Below are positions 32,943 through 41,936 of a stretch of DNA of 64,000 nt, piece by piece. The translations under genes and the position numbers were made by a program. Positions within the stretch are counted from its first letter, which is position 1. Each line of letters begins with the position of its first letter. The DNA is from Flavobacterium quisquiliarum (lineage in GTDB: Bacteria > Bacteroidota > Bacteroidia > Flavobacteriales > Flavobacteriaceae). The DNA is taken from contig NZ_WWEM01000039.1 in assembly GCF_019308285.1 (NCBI RefSeq), positions 62,001 to 126,000 on the forward strand. The letters run 5' to 3'. Under the pieces are notes generated by a model, which worked only from the letters and a program-made list of their open reading frames with translations, was not told the origin of the DNA and did not search any database.

Positions 32943-34931
32943 TTAAATTTTCAGCTCAATATAAGTTGACGTTCCTTTACCAATTTCCGAATCAATTTCT
33001 AATTTTCCATTTAAAAATGCGACACGGTTTTTGATGTTTCGCAATCCCATACCTTCTCTCTTTTCTGCATGCTTAATATTAAAACCTATTCCATTATCTT
33101 CAACAGTAATAAAATAAACATCTTTATTCTGAGAACAGGAAACTAATATTTCTGTTGCTTTTGCATACTTTAAAGCATTATTTAAAAGTTCTTGAATGAT
33201 TCTAAAAATCATCACTTTAAAATGTTCTGGAACGCTGGATTTTTTTATCAAATATTGCAATTCAATTACAGTTTCTGAAGTAGAATGTGAAGCACATAGA
33301 TCTTTCAATGCATGTTCGAGTCCCAGTTTCATTAAACTTTCCGGCATTAAATTCTGAGAAATATTACGAAGCTCCTTAATAGAATCATTCAGCATTTCGT
33401 TAATATTTGGACTATTTTCTTTATTATCACGATCTGCAATATTCAAATGCATCTTCAAGCCCGAAAGCATACTGCCGAGTCCATCATGTAAATCTCTGGC
33501 GATTCTTTTTCTCTCGATTTCCTCTCCTTGTATTAAAGCATTTGAAATAGATAATTTCTTTTCATTTTCAAGCACATCCAACTCCTGTTTATGATTGACT
33601 TCTTTTTGATAGCTTAGTTTTTTCTGATAATTGTTCCAACTCCACAGAAACAAAACTGTCAGAAATAGTAAAAAAGAAAGCACTGCAAAAAGCATCATAT
33701 TCAAACGATTATTATTAACCTGCAAAACTGCTTTTTCATTTTCTGACTGAAGCAAAGAAATCTTTTTCTCGCTTTCCGCCTTTTTGTATTTCGCTTCAAG
33801 CTCTACAATTTCGTTTTTTAATTTATCGCCATTAAGACTATCATTTACAACATTGTATTTATTAGAATAATAATAAGCTTTCGAATATTCTTTTGTAGCA
33901 TTATACACCTTTGATAGTTCTTTGTAATAATTTTTCTTATCTATTATAAAAGGTGTTTTTTCTATTAGATATTCTATATTACTTTTTGCCTTTTCATAAT
34001 TTTTAAGTTTAAAAAGAACTTCATATTCAGCAAATTTCAATCTGTTTAAGGCAATCAGATTATTATGTTTTGCAGATGATTTTATTCCTTTATCAAAACT
34101 TACCAAAGCTTCATTATGTTTGTTTTGTTTGGCATAATAAATCCCTTCCGAATAAAAATAAGAGTCGTTCAAGTTTGATTCTGGATAATCTTTTAAAATC
34201 TCGAATGCTTTATCCAGAATACTTTTAGCATCATAAAAATGTTTGAGCTCTACTAAATTCTCAGCATTAATAATATAGGTTTCCATTCTGGATTCTGCCA
34301 ATGTTGCTGATTTTTTGGTTGCACTTTCAATGTATTTCTGTGCTTGATCGAGATATTCAGCAGCTTTTTCCCTTTCACTATTATTCATAAAAATGATGGC
34401 AACTGCTTTATTTAATGCACTGATTAATTCGTAATCACCACTTTTTTTAGCAATAGGAATCGCCTCATTCACCAGCAATTTCATATAAGCGTTTTCATTA
34501 TTCTTACGTTGCTGCATAATACCATAATTCTGCAGTATCACGGCACGAAGTTTATAAGCTTCCTTATTACGGTATTTTTTAAGTTTAGTATTGGCTTCCA
34601 ATAAAGCTTTTTCAAAACCCTCCAAATCGCCTTTTTCTATAAAACTGTAGGCATTATAAAAAATAGAAGCATCTTTTAGAAAAGGAAATTTGACTTTAAG
34701 TTTATTTGCCTGTTCAAGATATTCCTTAGATTTTTCAGCATCCTGCGCCATTAAAAACAGTTTTGATAATCTAAAGCTATTCAAACTTTTAACACTGTCG
34801 GATTTTGTGTTTTTTGTGATTTTGACAATACTGTCGATATAAACAGTATCATCATCTAATGAAAGAATGACTTGTGAATTGGAAATTGCGGTAAAAAATA
34901 AAAAAAACAAAAAGGCGTAGAGTTTCTTCAT
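32943..34931 (-). CDS. Histidine kinase with N-terminal TPR repeats
   Basis: A 662-residue membrane-anchored kinase. A signal peptide at 1-19 is followed by a mostly helical extracytoplasmic part with tetratricopeptide-like repeats (about 40-380; e.g. AEKSKEYLEQANKL, SYYSEG-like stretches and FDKGIKSSAKHNN). One transmembrane helix is at about 405-425, then a coiled coil and a HisKA_3 H-box RIARDLHDGLGS near 482-493. A C-terminal ATPase region (EDNGIGFNIK, GMGLRNIKNR) completes it. The cognate regulator follows 17 bp later. Periplasmic TPR suggests the sensing of a protein or peptide partner (inference). Confidence 0.9.
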   Translation of the reverse strand: MKKLYAFLFFLFFTAISNSQVILSLDDDTVYIDSIVKITKNTKSDSVKSLNSFRLSKLFLMAQDAEKSKEYLEQANKLKVKFPFLKDASIFYNAYSFIEKGDLEGFEKALLEANTKLKKYRNKEAYKLRAVILQNYGIMQQRKNNENAYMKLLVNEAIPIAKKSGDYELISALNKAVAIIFMNNSEREKAAEYLDQAQKYIESATKKSATLAESRMETYIINAENLVELKHFYDAKSILDKAFEILKDYPESNLNDSYFYSEGIYYAKQNKHNEALVSFDKGIKSSAKHNNLIALNRLKFAEYEVLFKLKNYEKAKSNIEYLIEKTPFIIDKKNYYKELSKVYNATKEYSKAYYYSNKYNVVNDSLNGDKLKNEIVELEAKYKKAESEKKISLLQSENEKAVLQVNNNRLNMMLFAVLSFLLFLTVLFLWSWNNYQKKLSYQKEVNHKQELDVLENEKKLSISNALIQGEEIERKRIARDLHDGLGSMLSGLKMHLNIADRDNKENSPNINEMLNDSIKELRNISQNLMPESLMKLGLEHALKDLCASHSTSETVIELQYLIKKSSVPEHFKVMIFRIIQELLNNALKYAKATEILVSCSQNKDVYFITVEDNGIGFNIKHAEKREGMGLRNIKNRVAFLNGKLEIDSEIGKGTSTYIELKI

Positions 34932-35098
34932 AGATGTGGCATTTACTCAAAGTTATTAAAGCTTAATGACTTTCAAAAAGAAATCTCCTGCTTTTACCTG
35001 ATATCAGGTAATAAAAAATACATTTTATCAGGTATTGCCGTCCGCAGGATAAGCATCTAACTTTGTTCTGTTATGAATATTAATTAAAGAATTTTATT

Positions 35099-35500
35099 AT
35101 GAAATCAGTTTTGAAAACTTTAGCAATTGTATTGACTCTTGCTTTTACAGCAGTTTCTTGCAGTAGTGATAATGACGATAATGGATCTGGAAATAACTCA
35201 AGAGATGTAAGATATGAAATTACTGGAAATTACACAGGAAATGCTTCTGTTACATATTTTGAAAAAGGAGGAAATGCATTAAATGAAGACATTACTAAAC
35301 TTCCATGGACAAAGGAATTTACTGCAGAAGCAAAATCGATGGGAGCATCATTAAGCGCTAGCGGTTATGGTGGTCAGGCCGGACAAACTTTAACGGGAAA
35401 ACTTTATATCGGAGGAAAATTAGAAAATGAACTAACTGCTACAGCAAATAGTGACGGAATCATTGTATTATCTCTTACTCCTTATGTTTTTCCTCTTTAA
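35099..35500 (+). CDS. Small lipoprotein, unknown
   Basis: A 133-residue lipoprotein with signal peptide and lipobox AVSCSSDNDD (Cys21). The remainder is rich in beta-strand-forming residues, with KEFTAEAKSMGASLSASGYG near the middle. No domain is recognised. It is divergent from the TPR kinase (about 170 bp apart), so it could be regulated by the two-component pair. A strong terminator follows at 35543-35580. Confidence 0.75.
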   Translation: MKSVLKTLAIVLTLAFTAVSCSSDNDDNGSGNNSRDVRYEITGNYTGNASVTYFEKGGNALNEDITKLPWTKEFTAEAKSMGASLSASGYGGQAGQTLTGKLYIGGKLENELTATANSDGIIVLSLTPYVFPL

Positions 35501-35542
35501 GAATTAGTTTTAGAATTTAGATTTAAGTTTTTGGTAAAAAGA

Positions 35543-35580
35543 AAGCTTCGTAGGGGAAATTACGAAGCTTCTTTTTTTTT
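35543..35580 (+). terminator. Rho-independent terminator
   Basis: The perfect 10-bp stem AAGCTTCGTA / TACGAAGCTT with an 8-nt loop is followed by ten pyrimidines, mostly T. It ends the lipoprotein transcript and abuts the convergent membrane gene. Confidence 0.9.
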
Positions 35581-36175
35581 ATGATTCCAATTGATTGTTT
35601 ACTTCTTCAAACTTTTCAATTAAACTATTTAATTTACTTTGCTGTTTTTTGATTTGTTTTGGACGAATATAAAACCAATTAAACAATATCCACAACAAAG
35701 TTATTCCATACGTCAAACTTGCTCCCAAAAGCGACATTCTGCTGGCGTATTCATACATATACAAACAAATTCCTAGCGTAAGTGCTATAAAATAGAAACT
35801 CATCATTTTAGTTTGTAAAAACTGCTGTTTCTTTTTTATTTCAATCAATTTCTGAAGATAGTCGTGATTGCTTTGTTCTGCATCAATATGATTGTAATTC
35901 TTTAATAATCGATTATAAATTACTAGGTAAATTACCATTGCTAATAGAGTTACTACGATTCCTATTTTGGTCGAAATAAACTGCGGCTGGTAATAAATCC
36001 ATATAAAAATTATAAAAACGCTTGTCGCAAAAAGTAAAATATTGGCAAACCATAAACTTTTTAAAGCCGCTTTTTTAAACTTCCCTACCCTTTCCAGCAA
36101 ATCTTTCATATCGGGCTGACTTACGGTCTGCTTTTTCCATAAATCTTTAAAATCTATATTGTTATCGTTGTTCAT
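35579..36175 (-). CDS. Membrane protein linked to an ECF sigma factor
   Basis: A 198-residue protein: an N-terminal soluble part (FKDLWKKQTVSQPDMKDLL), then four hydrophobic helices (about 40-60, 70-87, 120-138 and 147-165) and a basic C-terminus. Its ATG overlaps the end of the sigma-factor gene by 14 bp, which argues for translational coupling. Membrane proteins in this place often act as anti-sigma factors, but no ZAS motif or other anti-sigma signature is visible, so that role is an inference. Confidence 0.8.
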   Translation of the reverse strand: MNNDNNIDFKDLWKKQTVSQPDMKDLLERVGKFKKAALKSLWFANILLFATSVFIIFIWIYYQPQFISTKIGIVVTLLAMVIYLVIYNRLLKNYNHIDAEQSNHDYLQKLIEIKKKQQFLQTKMMSFYFIALTLGICLYMYEYASRMSLLGASLTYGITLLWILFNWFYIRPKQIKKQQSKLNSLIEKFEEVNNQLES

Positions 36176-36635
36176 TTTCTTTAAATTTTTGAGTCAGTTT
36201 TTCTTTGATTCTGTGAATTTTCACTCTAACATTCGCTTCTGAAAGTCCGATGATTTTGGCAATTTCTGCTTGCTTAATATCTTCTAATTCCAACGAAATA
36301 ATAATACGATCGGTTTCAGGCAATTCTGCGATACATTTATATAAAAACTGAATTTGAGGTTCAAATGAGGTTTGTTTTTCTTCTGAAAGATGAACTGGAA
36401 GTTCTGATTTTGGAAAACGTTTTTGTTTTTCAATCTGCCTCAGACAATTGTTAGAAGCAATCCTGAAAATCCATGTCCCAATCGCCGATTCGTTTCTAAA
36501 AGTTTCTAGTTTCTGCCAGACAATTATAAAAGTTTCCTGTGCCAAATCCTGTGCCACATCATAATCATTCACAAATCCCATGCAGAGCCTGAAAATTCTA
36601 TCCCAATATGTTTTGTAGATTTTTTCGAATTCCAT
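36162..36635 (-). CDS. RNA polymerase ECF sigma-70 factor
   Basis: A 157-residue alternative sigma factor. Region 2 spans about 5-70 with NDYDVAQDLAQETFIIVWQK; region 4 spans about 105-152 with EDIKQAEIAKIIGLSEANVR and KIHRIKEKL. Region 1 and 3 are absent as expected. It follows the alpha/beta hydrolase by one base and overlaps the membrane gene after it, so three genes form one unit. Confidence 0.93.
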   Translation of the reverse strand: MEFEKIYKTYWDRIFRLCMGFVNDYDVAQDLAQETFIIVWQKLETFRNESAIGTWIFRIASNNCLRQIEKQKRFPKSELPVHLSEEKQTSFEPQIQFLYKCIAELPETDRIIISLELEDIKQAEIAKIIGLSEANVRVKIHRIKEKLTQKFKENEQR

Positions 36636-36636
36636 T

Positions 36637-37485
36637 TTAAGATTTTATAAAATTGTTTAACTGCCCCATATACCAAGCGGTATCATCGTACATAATAAAG
36701 TGCAGACCAGTTGCGGCATACTGAAAATTAGCGGTCTTTAAATTTTTATATTGACCTTCAATTGCTGGTTTTAAATTTATAAAATAAGATTCTAACAGAA
36801 TTAATGCTGGACATTTAATCTGTTCTATTTTTTCTCTTAAATCGATATTGAAAAAGTCACAATACATTTGCCCAAAAGTTGTTCTATCTGATTTTACACT
36901 CCAATCTACCACCATATCCAGCTTAGACGCATCAGCTAAAAGTCTTGGCATTGTCTTCTTTTGCATATCGTAAAACTGATCATTGGTCATTCCTGTCATT
37001 TGATTTACAGTTGCTGAACAATCATTATTTTCTTTTGATATAAATGTGGAATCATTCAAAGCTGCCAAACAAGGAATCGCATCCACTACCACAATTTTAC
37101 TTATCAAATCTGGATAATCGGCGGCAATTGCAAGCGCAAGTCCACCTCCCATACTATGGCCTACTAAGATTGGCTTTTCAATATTATTTTCTTTGATATA
37201 ATTGGCAATTCCATTTTTCCAATTTTCAAATGAAGCATTTGGCTGTGCTTTTCTTCCCGCAAAACCAGCCATTGTGAGTGTATAACAAGTAAAATCACTT
37301 TCGAAAGTAGCTTTGGTTTCATTCCAAACATCTCCAGAAGAAGCAAAGCCAGGAATAAATATAATAGATCGGTTTCCATTTCCAGTTTTTAAAACTTCAA
37401 ACGGAAAATGTTTTGTTTGTCCGAAAACATTTAAACATAATGCAGAGAATAAGAATACGATAATTAAGATGATATACTTTTTCAT
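36637..37485 (-). CDS. Secreted alpha/beta hydrolase
   Basis: A 282-residue hydrolase with a signal peptide (residues 1-22, ending NVFGQ). The nucleophile elbow is GHSMGG at 109-114 with Ser111, and the oxyanion region is FIPGFASSG near 43-51. The catalytic His is likely in ATGLHFIMYDD near 263-273, and an acid is in LLESYF or nearby. The substrate is unknown. It is the first gene of the sigma-factor operon, with one base to the next ATG. Confidence 0.87.
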   Translation of the reverse strand: MKKYIILIIVFLFSALCLNVFGQTKHFPFEVLKTGNGNRSIIFIPGFASSGDVWNETKATFESDFTCYTLTMAGFAGRKAQPNASFENWKNGIANYIKENNIEKPILVGHSMGGGLALAIAADYPDLISKIVVVDAIPCLAALNDSTFISKENNDCSATVNQMTGMTNDQFYDMQKKTMPRLLADASKLDMVVDWSVKSDRTTFGQMYCDFFNIDLREKIEQIKCPALILLESYFINLKPAIEGQYKNLKTANFQYAATGLHFIMYDDTAWYMGQLNNFIKS

Positions 37486-37703
37486 TTTTAATAGTTTTGT
37501 TTTAAGTTGTTAATTAAATCGGATCCATGCTTTTGATACGACAACTATTAAAATGTTACAACTTAATTTAAAATTTCAATGAAAAAACCCCAAATCCCAA
37601 TATTGGTGTGGATTTTTAACCGCAAAGTGCGCGGAGGTTTACGCAAAGAACGCAAGTTTTTTTTGCCACAAAGGTGCTAGGTCGCAAAGTTTTTTCCTCA
37701 ATC

Positions 37704-37808
37704 TTGTCATTTCGACTGAAAGGAGAAATCACGCAAGAAACTCCGCAAACTGAATCGCCAATCTTTGTAGAGCTACTTGTGGAGATTTCTCCTTCGTCGA
37801 AATGACAA
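37704..37808. repeat. 105-bp imperfect palindromic element, copy 1
   Basis: The termini TTGTCATTTCGAC (37704-37716) and GTCGAAATGACAA (37796-37808) are exact inverted repeats. The interior has AAACTCCGCAAACTGAATC and CCAATCTTTGTAGAGC, closely matching copy 2 at 50775-50865. It is a MITE- or REP-like element by form. It lies in a 475-bp gene-free region (37486-37960). Confidence 0.8.
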
Positions 37809-37820
37809 ACGGTATTTATT

Positions 37821-37885
37821 GTCAGTCTGAGCGAAGTCTAAGACCTTACGTAACGCAAAAGCCCTTCAACTTCGCTCAGGGTGAC
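37821..37885. repeat. Inverted-repeat element with CTGAGCGAAGT arms
   Basis: Ends GTCAGTCTGAGCGAAGT and ACTTCGCTCAGGGTGAC pair with a mismatch. The same TTCGCTCAG core recurs in the LeuS-coding insertion near 40745. This lies in the same gene-free gap as the 105-bp element; upstream (37610-37690) there are also CGCAAAG- and TTTGCCACAAAGGTGC-type repeat fragments. Confidence 0.7.
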
Positions 37886-37895
37886 AACGGTATAA

Positions 37896-37939
37896 AAAAA
37901 TCCCAAACCCCAATCGTAAAATTGGAATTTGGGATTTTT
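37896..37939 (-). terminator. leuS terminator, CCCAAACCCCAAT family
   Basis: The 19-nt arms at 37896-37914 and 37921-37939 pair with two C-A mismatches, a 6-nt loop and, on the minus strand, a T run. Nearly the same hairpin closes the kefB-like gene (50871-50915) and the Lrp/peptidase gap. Confidence 0.75.
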
Positions 37940-37960
37940 AATATTTAAAATCAAATCGGT

Positions 37961-40855
37961 TTATCCAACCAAATTAATGATTTTTCCAGGAACAATAATC
38001 ACTTTATTTGGTGTTCTACCGTCTAATTGTTTTTGTGTTCTTTCGTCTTTCATAACGATTTCTTCGATTTGTTCTTTGGTTAAATCCAAAGGCAATTCGA
38101 TTGTGAAACGCATTTTTCCGTTGAAAGAAACTGGATATTCTTTATTTGTTTCAATTAAATGTTTTTCATCAAAAGCTGGAAACGCCACTTCAGAAATTGA
38201 AGTTGTATGCCCTAACTGAGCCCATAATTCTTCTGCTATATGAGGCGCATAAGGAGAAACCAAAATTGCTAATGGTTCTAAGATCGCTCTTGAATGACAA
38301 TTTTGAGAAGACAATTCGTTTACACAAATCATAAACTGAGAAACTGAAGTATTGAAAGAGAAATTCTCGATATCTTCTGCTACTTTTTTGATGGTTTTAT
38401 GCAATGATTTTAAGTTATCTTTTGTTGGTTCGTCGTTGTTTACGATTAAGCCATTATCATCAAAATACAATCTCCATAATTTTTTCAAGAAACCGAAAAC
38501 TCCCGAAATTCCGGCAGTATTCCAAGGTTTTGCCTGCTCTAATGGCCCTAAGAACATTTCATATAAACGTAATGTATCTGCACCGTATTCTGCACAAATA
38601 TCATCTGGTGTAACTACATTATAGTATGATTTTGACATTTTTTCGACTTCACGGCCTACAATGTATTTTCCGTTTTCGTCAAAAATAAATTCTGCTGTAT
38701 TGAAATCTTCTCTCCAAGTTTTGAATTTTTCAATATTTAATTCATCCGAAGAATTAACGAAATTTACATCAACGCGAATTGGCTGTACATTTTGACCTTC
38801 AATTTTATTTTTAGATACAAAAGTATTTGTTCCTTCCAATCTGTAAACATAAGCCGTCGTACCCAAAATCATCCCCTGATTGATCAGTTTTTTGAATGGC
38901 TCTTCAGTTGGAGCAAAACCTTTGTCTTTTAAGAATTTGTTCCAGAAACGAGAATACAATAAGTGACCTGTTGCGTGTTCGCTTCCTCCAATATATAAAT
39001 CTACATTTTCCCAATAAGCCAAAGCTTCTTTACTTGCAAATTCATTTTCGTTGTGCGCATCCATATAACGCATCCAATACCATGAACTTCCCGCCCAACC
39101 TGGCATTGTATTCAATTCTAATGGAAAAATTGTTACATTATCAACTAAATCGGTATCAACAACTTTATTTTGTTTTGTATCCCAAGCCCAAACCGCTGCA
39201 TTTCCTAATGGAGGCAAACCGTCTTCAGTTGGCAAATATTTCTCTACTTCAGGCAAAATAATTGGCAAGTGCTGTGTCTCAATCATTTTTGGAAGACCAT
39301 TCACATAATAAACTGGAAATGGCTCACCCCAATAACGCTGACGTGAAAAAACAGCATCACGCAAACGGTAATTAGTTTTACCTTTTCCTTGTCCGATTTC
39401 TTCTAATTTATAAATCGCTTTTGCTGTTGCTTCTTTGTAATTTAATCCGTTTAAGAAATCAGAACCAGCAATTTCAACGTTGTCTTTTGATCCGTAAGCT
39501 GCTTCAAAAATATCAACATTAGCGAAGATATTTTTGATTTCCTGCATTCCGTTTTGACCTTTAAAGAAATTAGCAAATGCGTAATCTCTTTCGTCTCCAC
39601 AAGGAACAGCCATTACAGCGCCAGTTCCATAACCCGCCAAAACATAATCACCAATCCAAACTGGAATCGCTTCTTTTGTAAATGGATGCTCAGCGTAAGC
39701 TCCAGTAAATACTCCTGAAATCGTTTTTACATCGGCCATGCGCTCACGCTCCGAACGTTTTGCTGTTTTTTCGATATACGCTTCAACAGCTTCTTTTTGT
39801 TCTGGAGTTGTAATTTTAGCAACCAAATCATGTTCTGGCGCCAAAGTCATAAAAGTAACTCCAAAAATGGTATCAGGACGAGTGGTGAAAACTTCGATTA
39901 CTTCATCATGATTTTTCACATTAAAAGTAACCAAAGCACCAACCGATTTCCCGATCCAGTTTCTTTGCGATTCTTTGATAGACTCACTCCAGTCAATATC
40001 ATTTAAACCTTGAAGCAAGCGTTCGGCATAAGCAGAAATTCGCATACTCCATTGTGTCATTTTTTTTCTTATAACAGGAAAGCCTCCACGTTCTGAAACT
40101 CCGTTTACAATTTCGTCATTTGCCAAAACAGTTCCTAAGCCTGGACACCAGTTGACTTCGGTTTCTGCCAAATACGTCATTCTGTACTGCAACAAGATTT
40201 TTTCTTTTTGATCTTCAGAATAGGCGTTCCACTCGTCAGCAGTAAAAATGGCTACATTGTCGTCGCAAACTGCCTCAACTAATGCATTTCCACTTTCTTC
40301 AAAAACAGTTACAAGCTCAGAAATGTCAAATGCTTTTCCTTGTTTTTTGCAATACCAAGAATTGAACAATTGGATAAAAATCCATTGTGTATGTTTGTAG
40401 TAATCTGGATTTGATGTACGCACTTCACGCGCCCAGTCAAATGAAAATCCGATTTTATCTAACTGTTTTCTATAACCAGCAATCTGCTTTCCTTCTTTGT
40501 CTACTCCACCATCAATATTTACGCGTGTTGTATCTTCTGGACGCTGTCCTGTCTGAATCGCGTACTGTTCTGCTGGTAATCCGAAACTATCGTAACCCAT
40601 TGGATGCAAAACATTGAAACCTTGATGTCTTTTAAAACGAGAATACACATCTGAAGCTATATAACCCAGCGGATGCCCTACGTGTAATCCTGCTCCAGAC
40701 GGATAAGGAAACATATCGAGAACATAATGTTTCGGTTTAGCTTCGCTCAGTTCGGTTTCACCTCGGGTTTCAGAGTTATTTTTTGCTGCAAAAGTTTGAT
40801 TTTCTGCCCAATATTTTTGCCATTTGGCTTCAATTTCGTTTGGATTGTACTTCAT
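37961..40855 (-). CDS. leuS: Leucyl-tRNA synthetase
   Basis: Class I synthetase of 964 residues, including the CP1 editing domain. The HIGH motif reads HVGH near 58-61 in AGLHVGHPLGY, and KMSKS is at about 738-742 in REVEKMSKSYYN. The protein is somewhat longer than usual because of a charged insertion near residues 28-40 (SETRGETELSEAK) just before the catalytic start; the corresponding DNA (around 40740-40770) shares TTCGCTCAG with intergenic repeats. A near-consensus promoter lies at 40948-40919, and the gene ends with the hairpin at 37896-37939. Confidence 0.97.
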   Translation of the reverse strand: MKYNPNEIEAKWQKYWAENQTFAAKNNSETRGETELSEAKPKHYVLDMFPYPSGAGLHVGHPLGYIASDVYSRFKRHQGFNVLHPMGYDSFGLPAEQYAIQTGQRPEDTTRVNIDGGVDKEGKQIAGYRKQLDKIGFSFDWAREVRTSNPDYYKHTQWIFIQLFNSWYCKKQGKAFDISELVTVFEESGNALVEAVCDDNVAIFTADEWNAYSEDQKEKILLQYRMTYLAETEVNWCPGLGTVLANDEIVNGVSERGGFPVIRKKMTQWSMRISAYAERLLQGLNDIDWSESIKESQRNWIGKSVGALVTFNVKNHDEVIEVFTTRPDTIFGVTFMTLAPEHDLVAKITTPEQKEAVEAYIEKTAKRSERERMADVKTISGVFTGAYAEHPFTKEAIPVWIGDYVLAGYGTGAVMAVPCGDERDYAFANFFKGQNGMQEIKNIFANVDIFEAAYGSKDNVEIAGSDFLNGLNYKEATAKAIYKLEEIGQGKGKTNYRLRDAVFSRQRYWGEPFPVYYVNGLPKMIETQHLPIILPEVEKYLPTEDGLPPLGNAAVWAWDTKQNKVVDTDLVDNVTIFPLELNTMPGWAGSSWYWMRYMDAHNENEFASKEALAYWENVDLYIGGSEHATGHLLYSRFWNKFLKDKGFAPTEEPFKKLINQGMILGTTAYVYRLEGTNTFVSKNKIEGQNVQPIRVDVNFVNSSDELNIEKFKTWREDFNTAEFIFDENGKYIVGREVEKMSKSYYNVVTPDDICAEYGADTLRLYEMFLGPLEQAKPWNTAGISGVFGFLKKLWRLYFDDNGLIVNNDEPTKDNLKSLHKTIKKVAEDIENFSFNTSVSQFMICVNELSSQNCHSRAILEPLAILVSPYAPHIAEELWAQLGHTTSISEVAFPAFDEKHLIETNKEYPVSFNGKMRFTIELPLDLTKEQIEEIVMKDERTQKQLDGRTPNKVIIVPGKIINLVG

Positions 40856-40856
40856 T

Positions 40857-40895
40857 TCTAAGTGACTAAGATTCTAAGTTACTAAGGTTCTAAGC
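40857..40895. repeat. Iterated CTAAG motif in the leuS leader region
   Basis: Units such as GTGACTAAG, ATTCTAAG, TTACTAAG and GTTCTAAG follow each other between the leuS start and its promoter. They resemble the runs at 12664-12710 and 41641-41669. On the leuS mRNA they would be in the 5' leader as the complement CTTAG. Confidence 0.6.
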
Positions 40896-40918
40896 TTTTC
40901 ACTAAATTAATTAAGTCG

Positions 40919-40948
40919 CAAATTTACATTTATTGCGCATTGTAGCAA
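40919..40948 (-). promoter_or_regulatory. leuS promoter: TTG -33, 19-nt spacer, TAAATTTG -7
   Basis: On the minus strand TTG (40948-40946) and TAAATTTG (40926-40919) are separated by 19 nt, an excellent Bacteroidota housekeeping promoter. The predicted leader to the ATG at 40855 is about 58 nt and includes the CTAAG repeat. Confidence 0.72.
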
Positions 40949-41044
40949 AGCTATTTCATTGACAAACAAATAAAATATCAAATTACTTATTTAAATTAAG
41001 TAAAAATACGTAATATTGAATTTAATATTAACCGCTAAGTAACT

Positions 41045-41641
41045 ATGAAAACACAAAATTACATTCTTATACTTTTGATTGCATTTTCATGCACGATGTG
41101 TAATTCTTCTAAAAAAGATAAAGAAGAAAACATTTCAACAGAACAGGCTTCAAAAACAGAAAAACACGAACATAAAACTCTAACTGCTGAAGACAGTTTA
41201 AAATTAGTCAATCATCAAATTGAAATAAAAGGCGATGTCGAATTTCCTCTTCAACTAACAATCGATTCTTTAAAGAAAATGAAAGTAGTTACCATTGAAA
41301 ATCTCAAAATAACGGGTAAAGGCGGTGTAATTAAAAGAGAAGTCAAAGCTTGCAAGGCTGTTCTTTTGAGAGATGTTTTAGATAAAGCTAAAATCAAACA
41401 AACCGATCATAAAGACAGAAACTTTTATATTGTAGAAAGAGCTTCCGACGATTATAAAGCAACTTTTTCGTGGGCTGAAATTTTCAATAATCCAACGGGA
41501 GATAATGCTTATATTATTTTTGAAGAAAACGGAAAACCAGTTAAAAATGGCGAAATGATTGGGCTTTGCAAAAATGATATTGCCACTGGACCTCGTCACG
41601 TTTATTGGCTTAAAAGCATTGAAGTTTATAAAATAGAATAA
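41045..41641 (+). CDS. Lipoprotein with molybdopterin-dependent oxidoreductase-like fold
   Basis: A 198-residue lipoprotein: signal peptide and a lipobox at FSCTMC, a charged linker, then a domain from about 58 with EIKGDVEFPLQLTIDSLKKM and IKREVKACKAVLLRDVLDKA. KNDIATGPRHVYWLKSIEVY follows near the end. This is the pattern of the sulphite-oxidase/YedY molybdopterin domain, in short form. Cys at KACKAV matches the position of the Mo-ligating cysteine. The domain is shorter than in full enzymes and no molybdenum-cofactor genes are nearby, so cofactor binding is uncertain. Confidence 0.8.
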   Translation: MKTQNYILILLIAFSCTMCNSSKKDKEENISTEQASKTEKHEHKTLTAEDSLKLVNHQIEIKGDVEFPLQLTIDSLKKMKVVTIENLKITGKGGVIKREVKACKAVLLRDVLDKAKIKQTDHKDRNFYIVERASDDYKATFSWAEIFNNPTGDNAYIIFEENGKPVKNGEMIGLCKNDIATGPRHVYWLKSIEVYKIE

Positions 41642-41737
41642 GATTCTGAGACGCTGAGATTCTAAGATTTTTTTAGCCACAGATTAAGAGGATTCACACA
41701 GATTTAAAAAATCATTTCAATCCTTATTAATCTGTGG
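41641..41737. repeat. CTAAG-type run followed by CACAGATTAA inverted repeat
   Basis: A short run of GATTCTGAG, ACGCTGAG, ATTCTAAG starts at 41641. Inverted repeat arms CCACAGATTAAGAGGATT (41677-41694) and AATCCTTATTAATCTGTGG (41719-41737) follow. It lies after the 41045 gene and may terminate it. The rest of the 295-bp gap before ftsX holds CGCAAAGCTTTGCGG-type repeat fragments (41810-41830) and no gene. Confidence 0.65.
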
Positions 41738-41936
41738 TTTCATTTTTTTATTTTGCGAACCTTACGAATCCAGATAGTTATCGGGATATCATCCTTGCGG
41801 TTAAATTTCACGCAAAGCTTTGCGGTTAAACCCTAACTTATTCAAGATTTAAATCGTACTTTTAAGGATAAAAGTTTGTTATTAACTTTAAATAAAGAAA
41901 TTCTTTATTATTTTTACCACATAATTTAAGCAGACT

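Noticed and set aside
37486..37960. A hidden gene in the 475-bp gap before leuS
   Set aside because: Only repeat elements and a terminator are found; no frame shows a coherent protein.
38352..40617. Several plus-strand ORFs of 60-120 codons across leuS
   Set aside because: They lie wholly inside the leuS coding frame, lack family patterns and read as antisense of conserved leuS codons.
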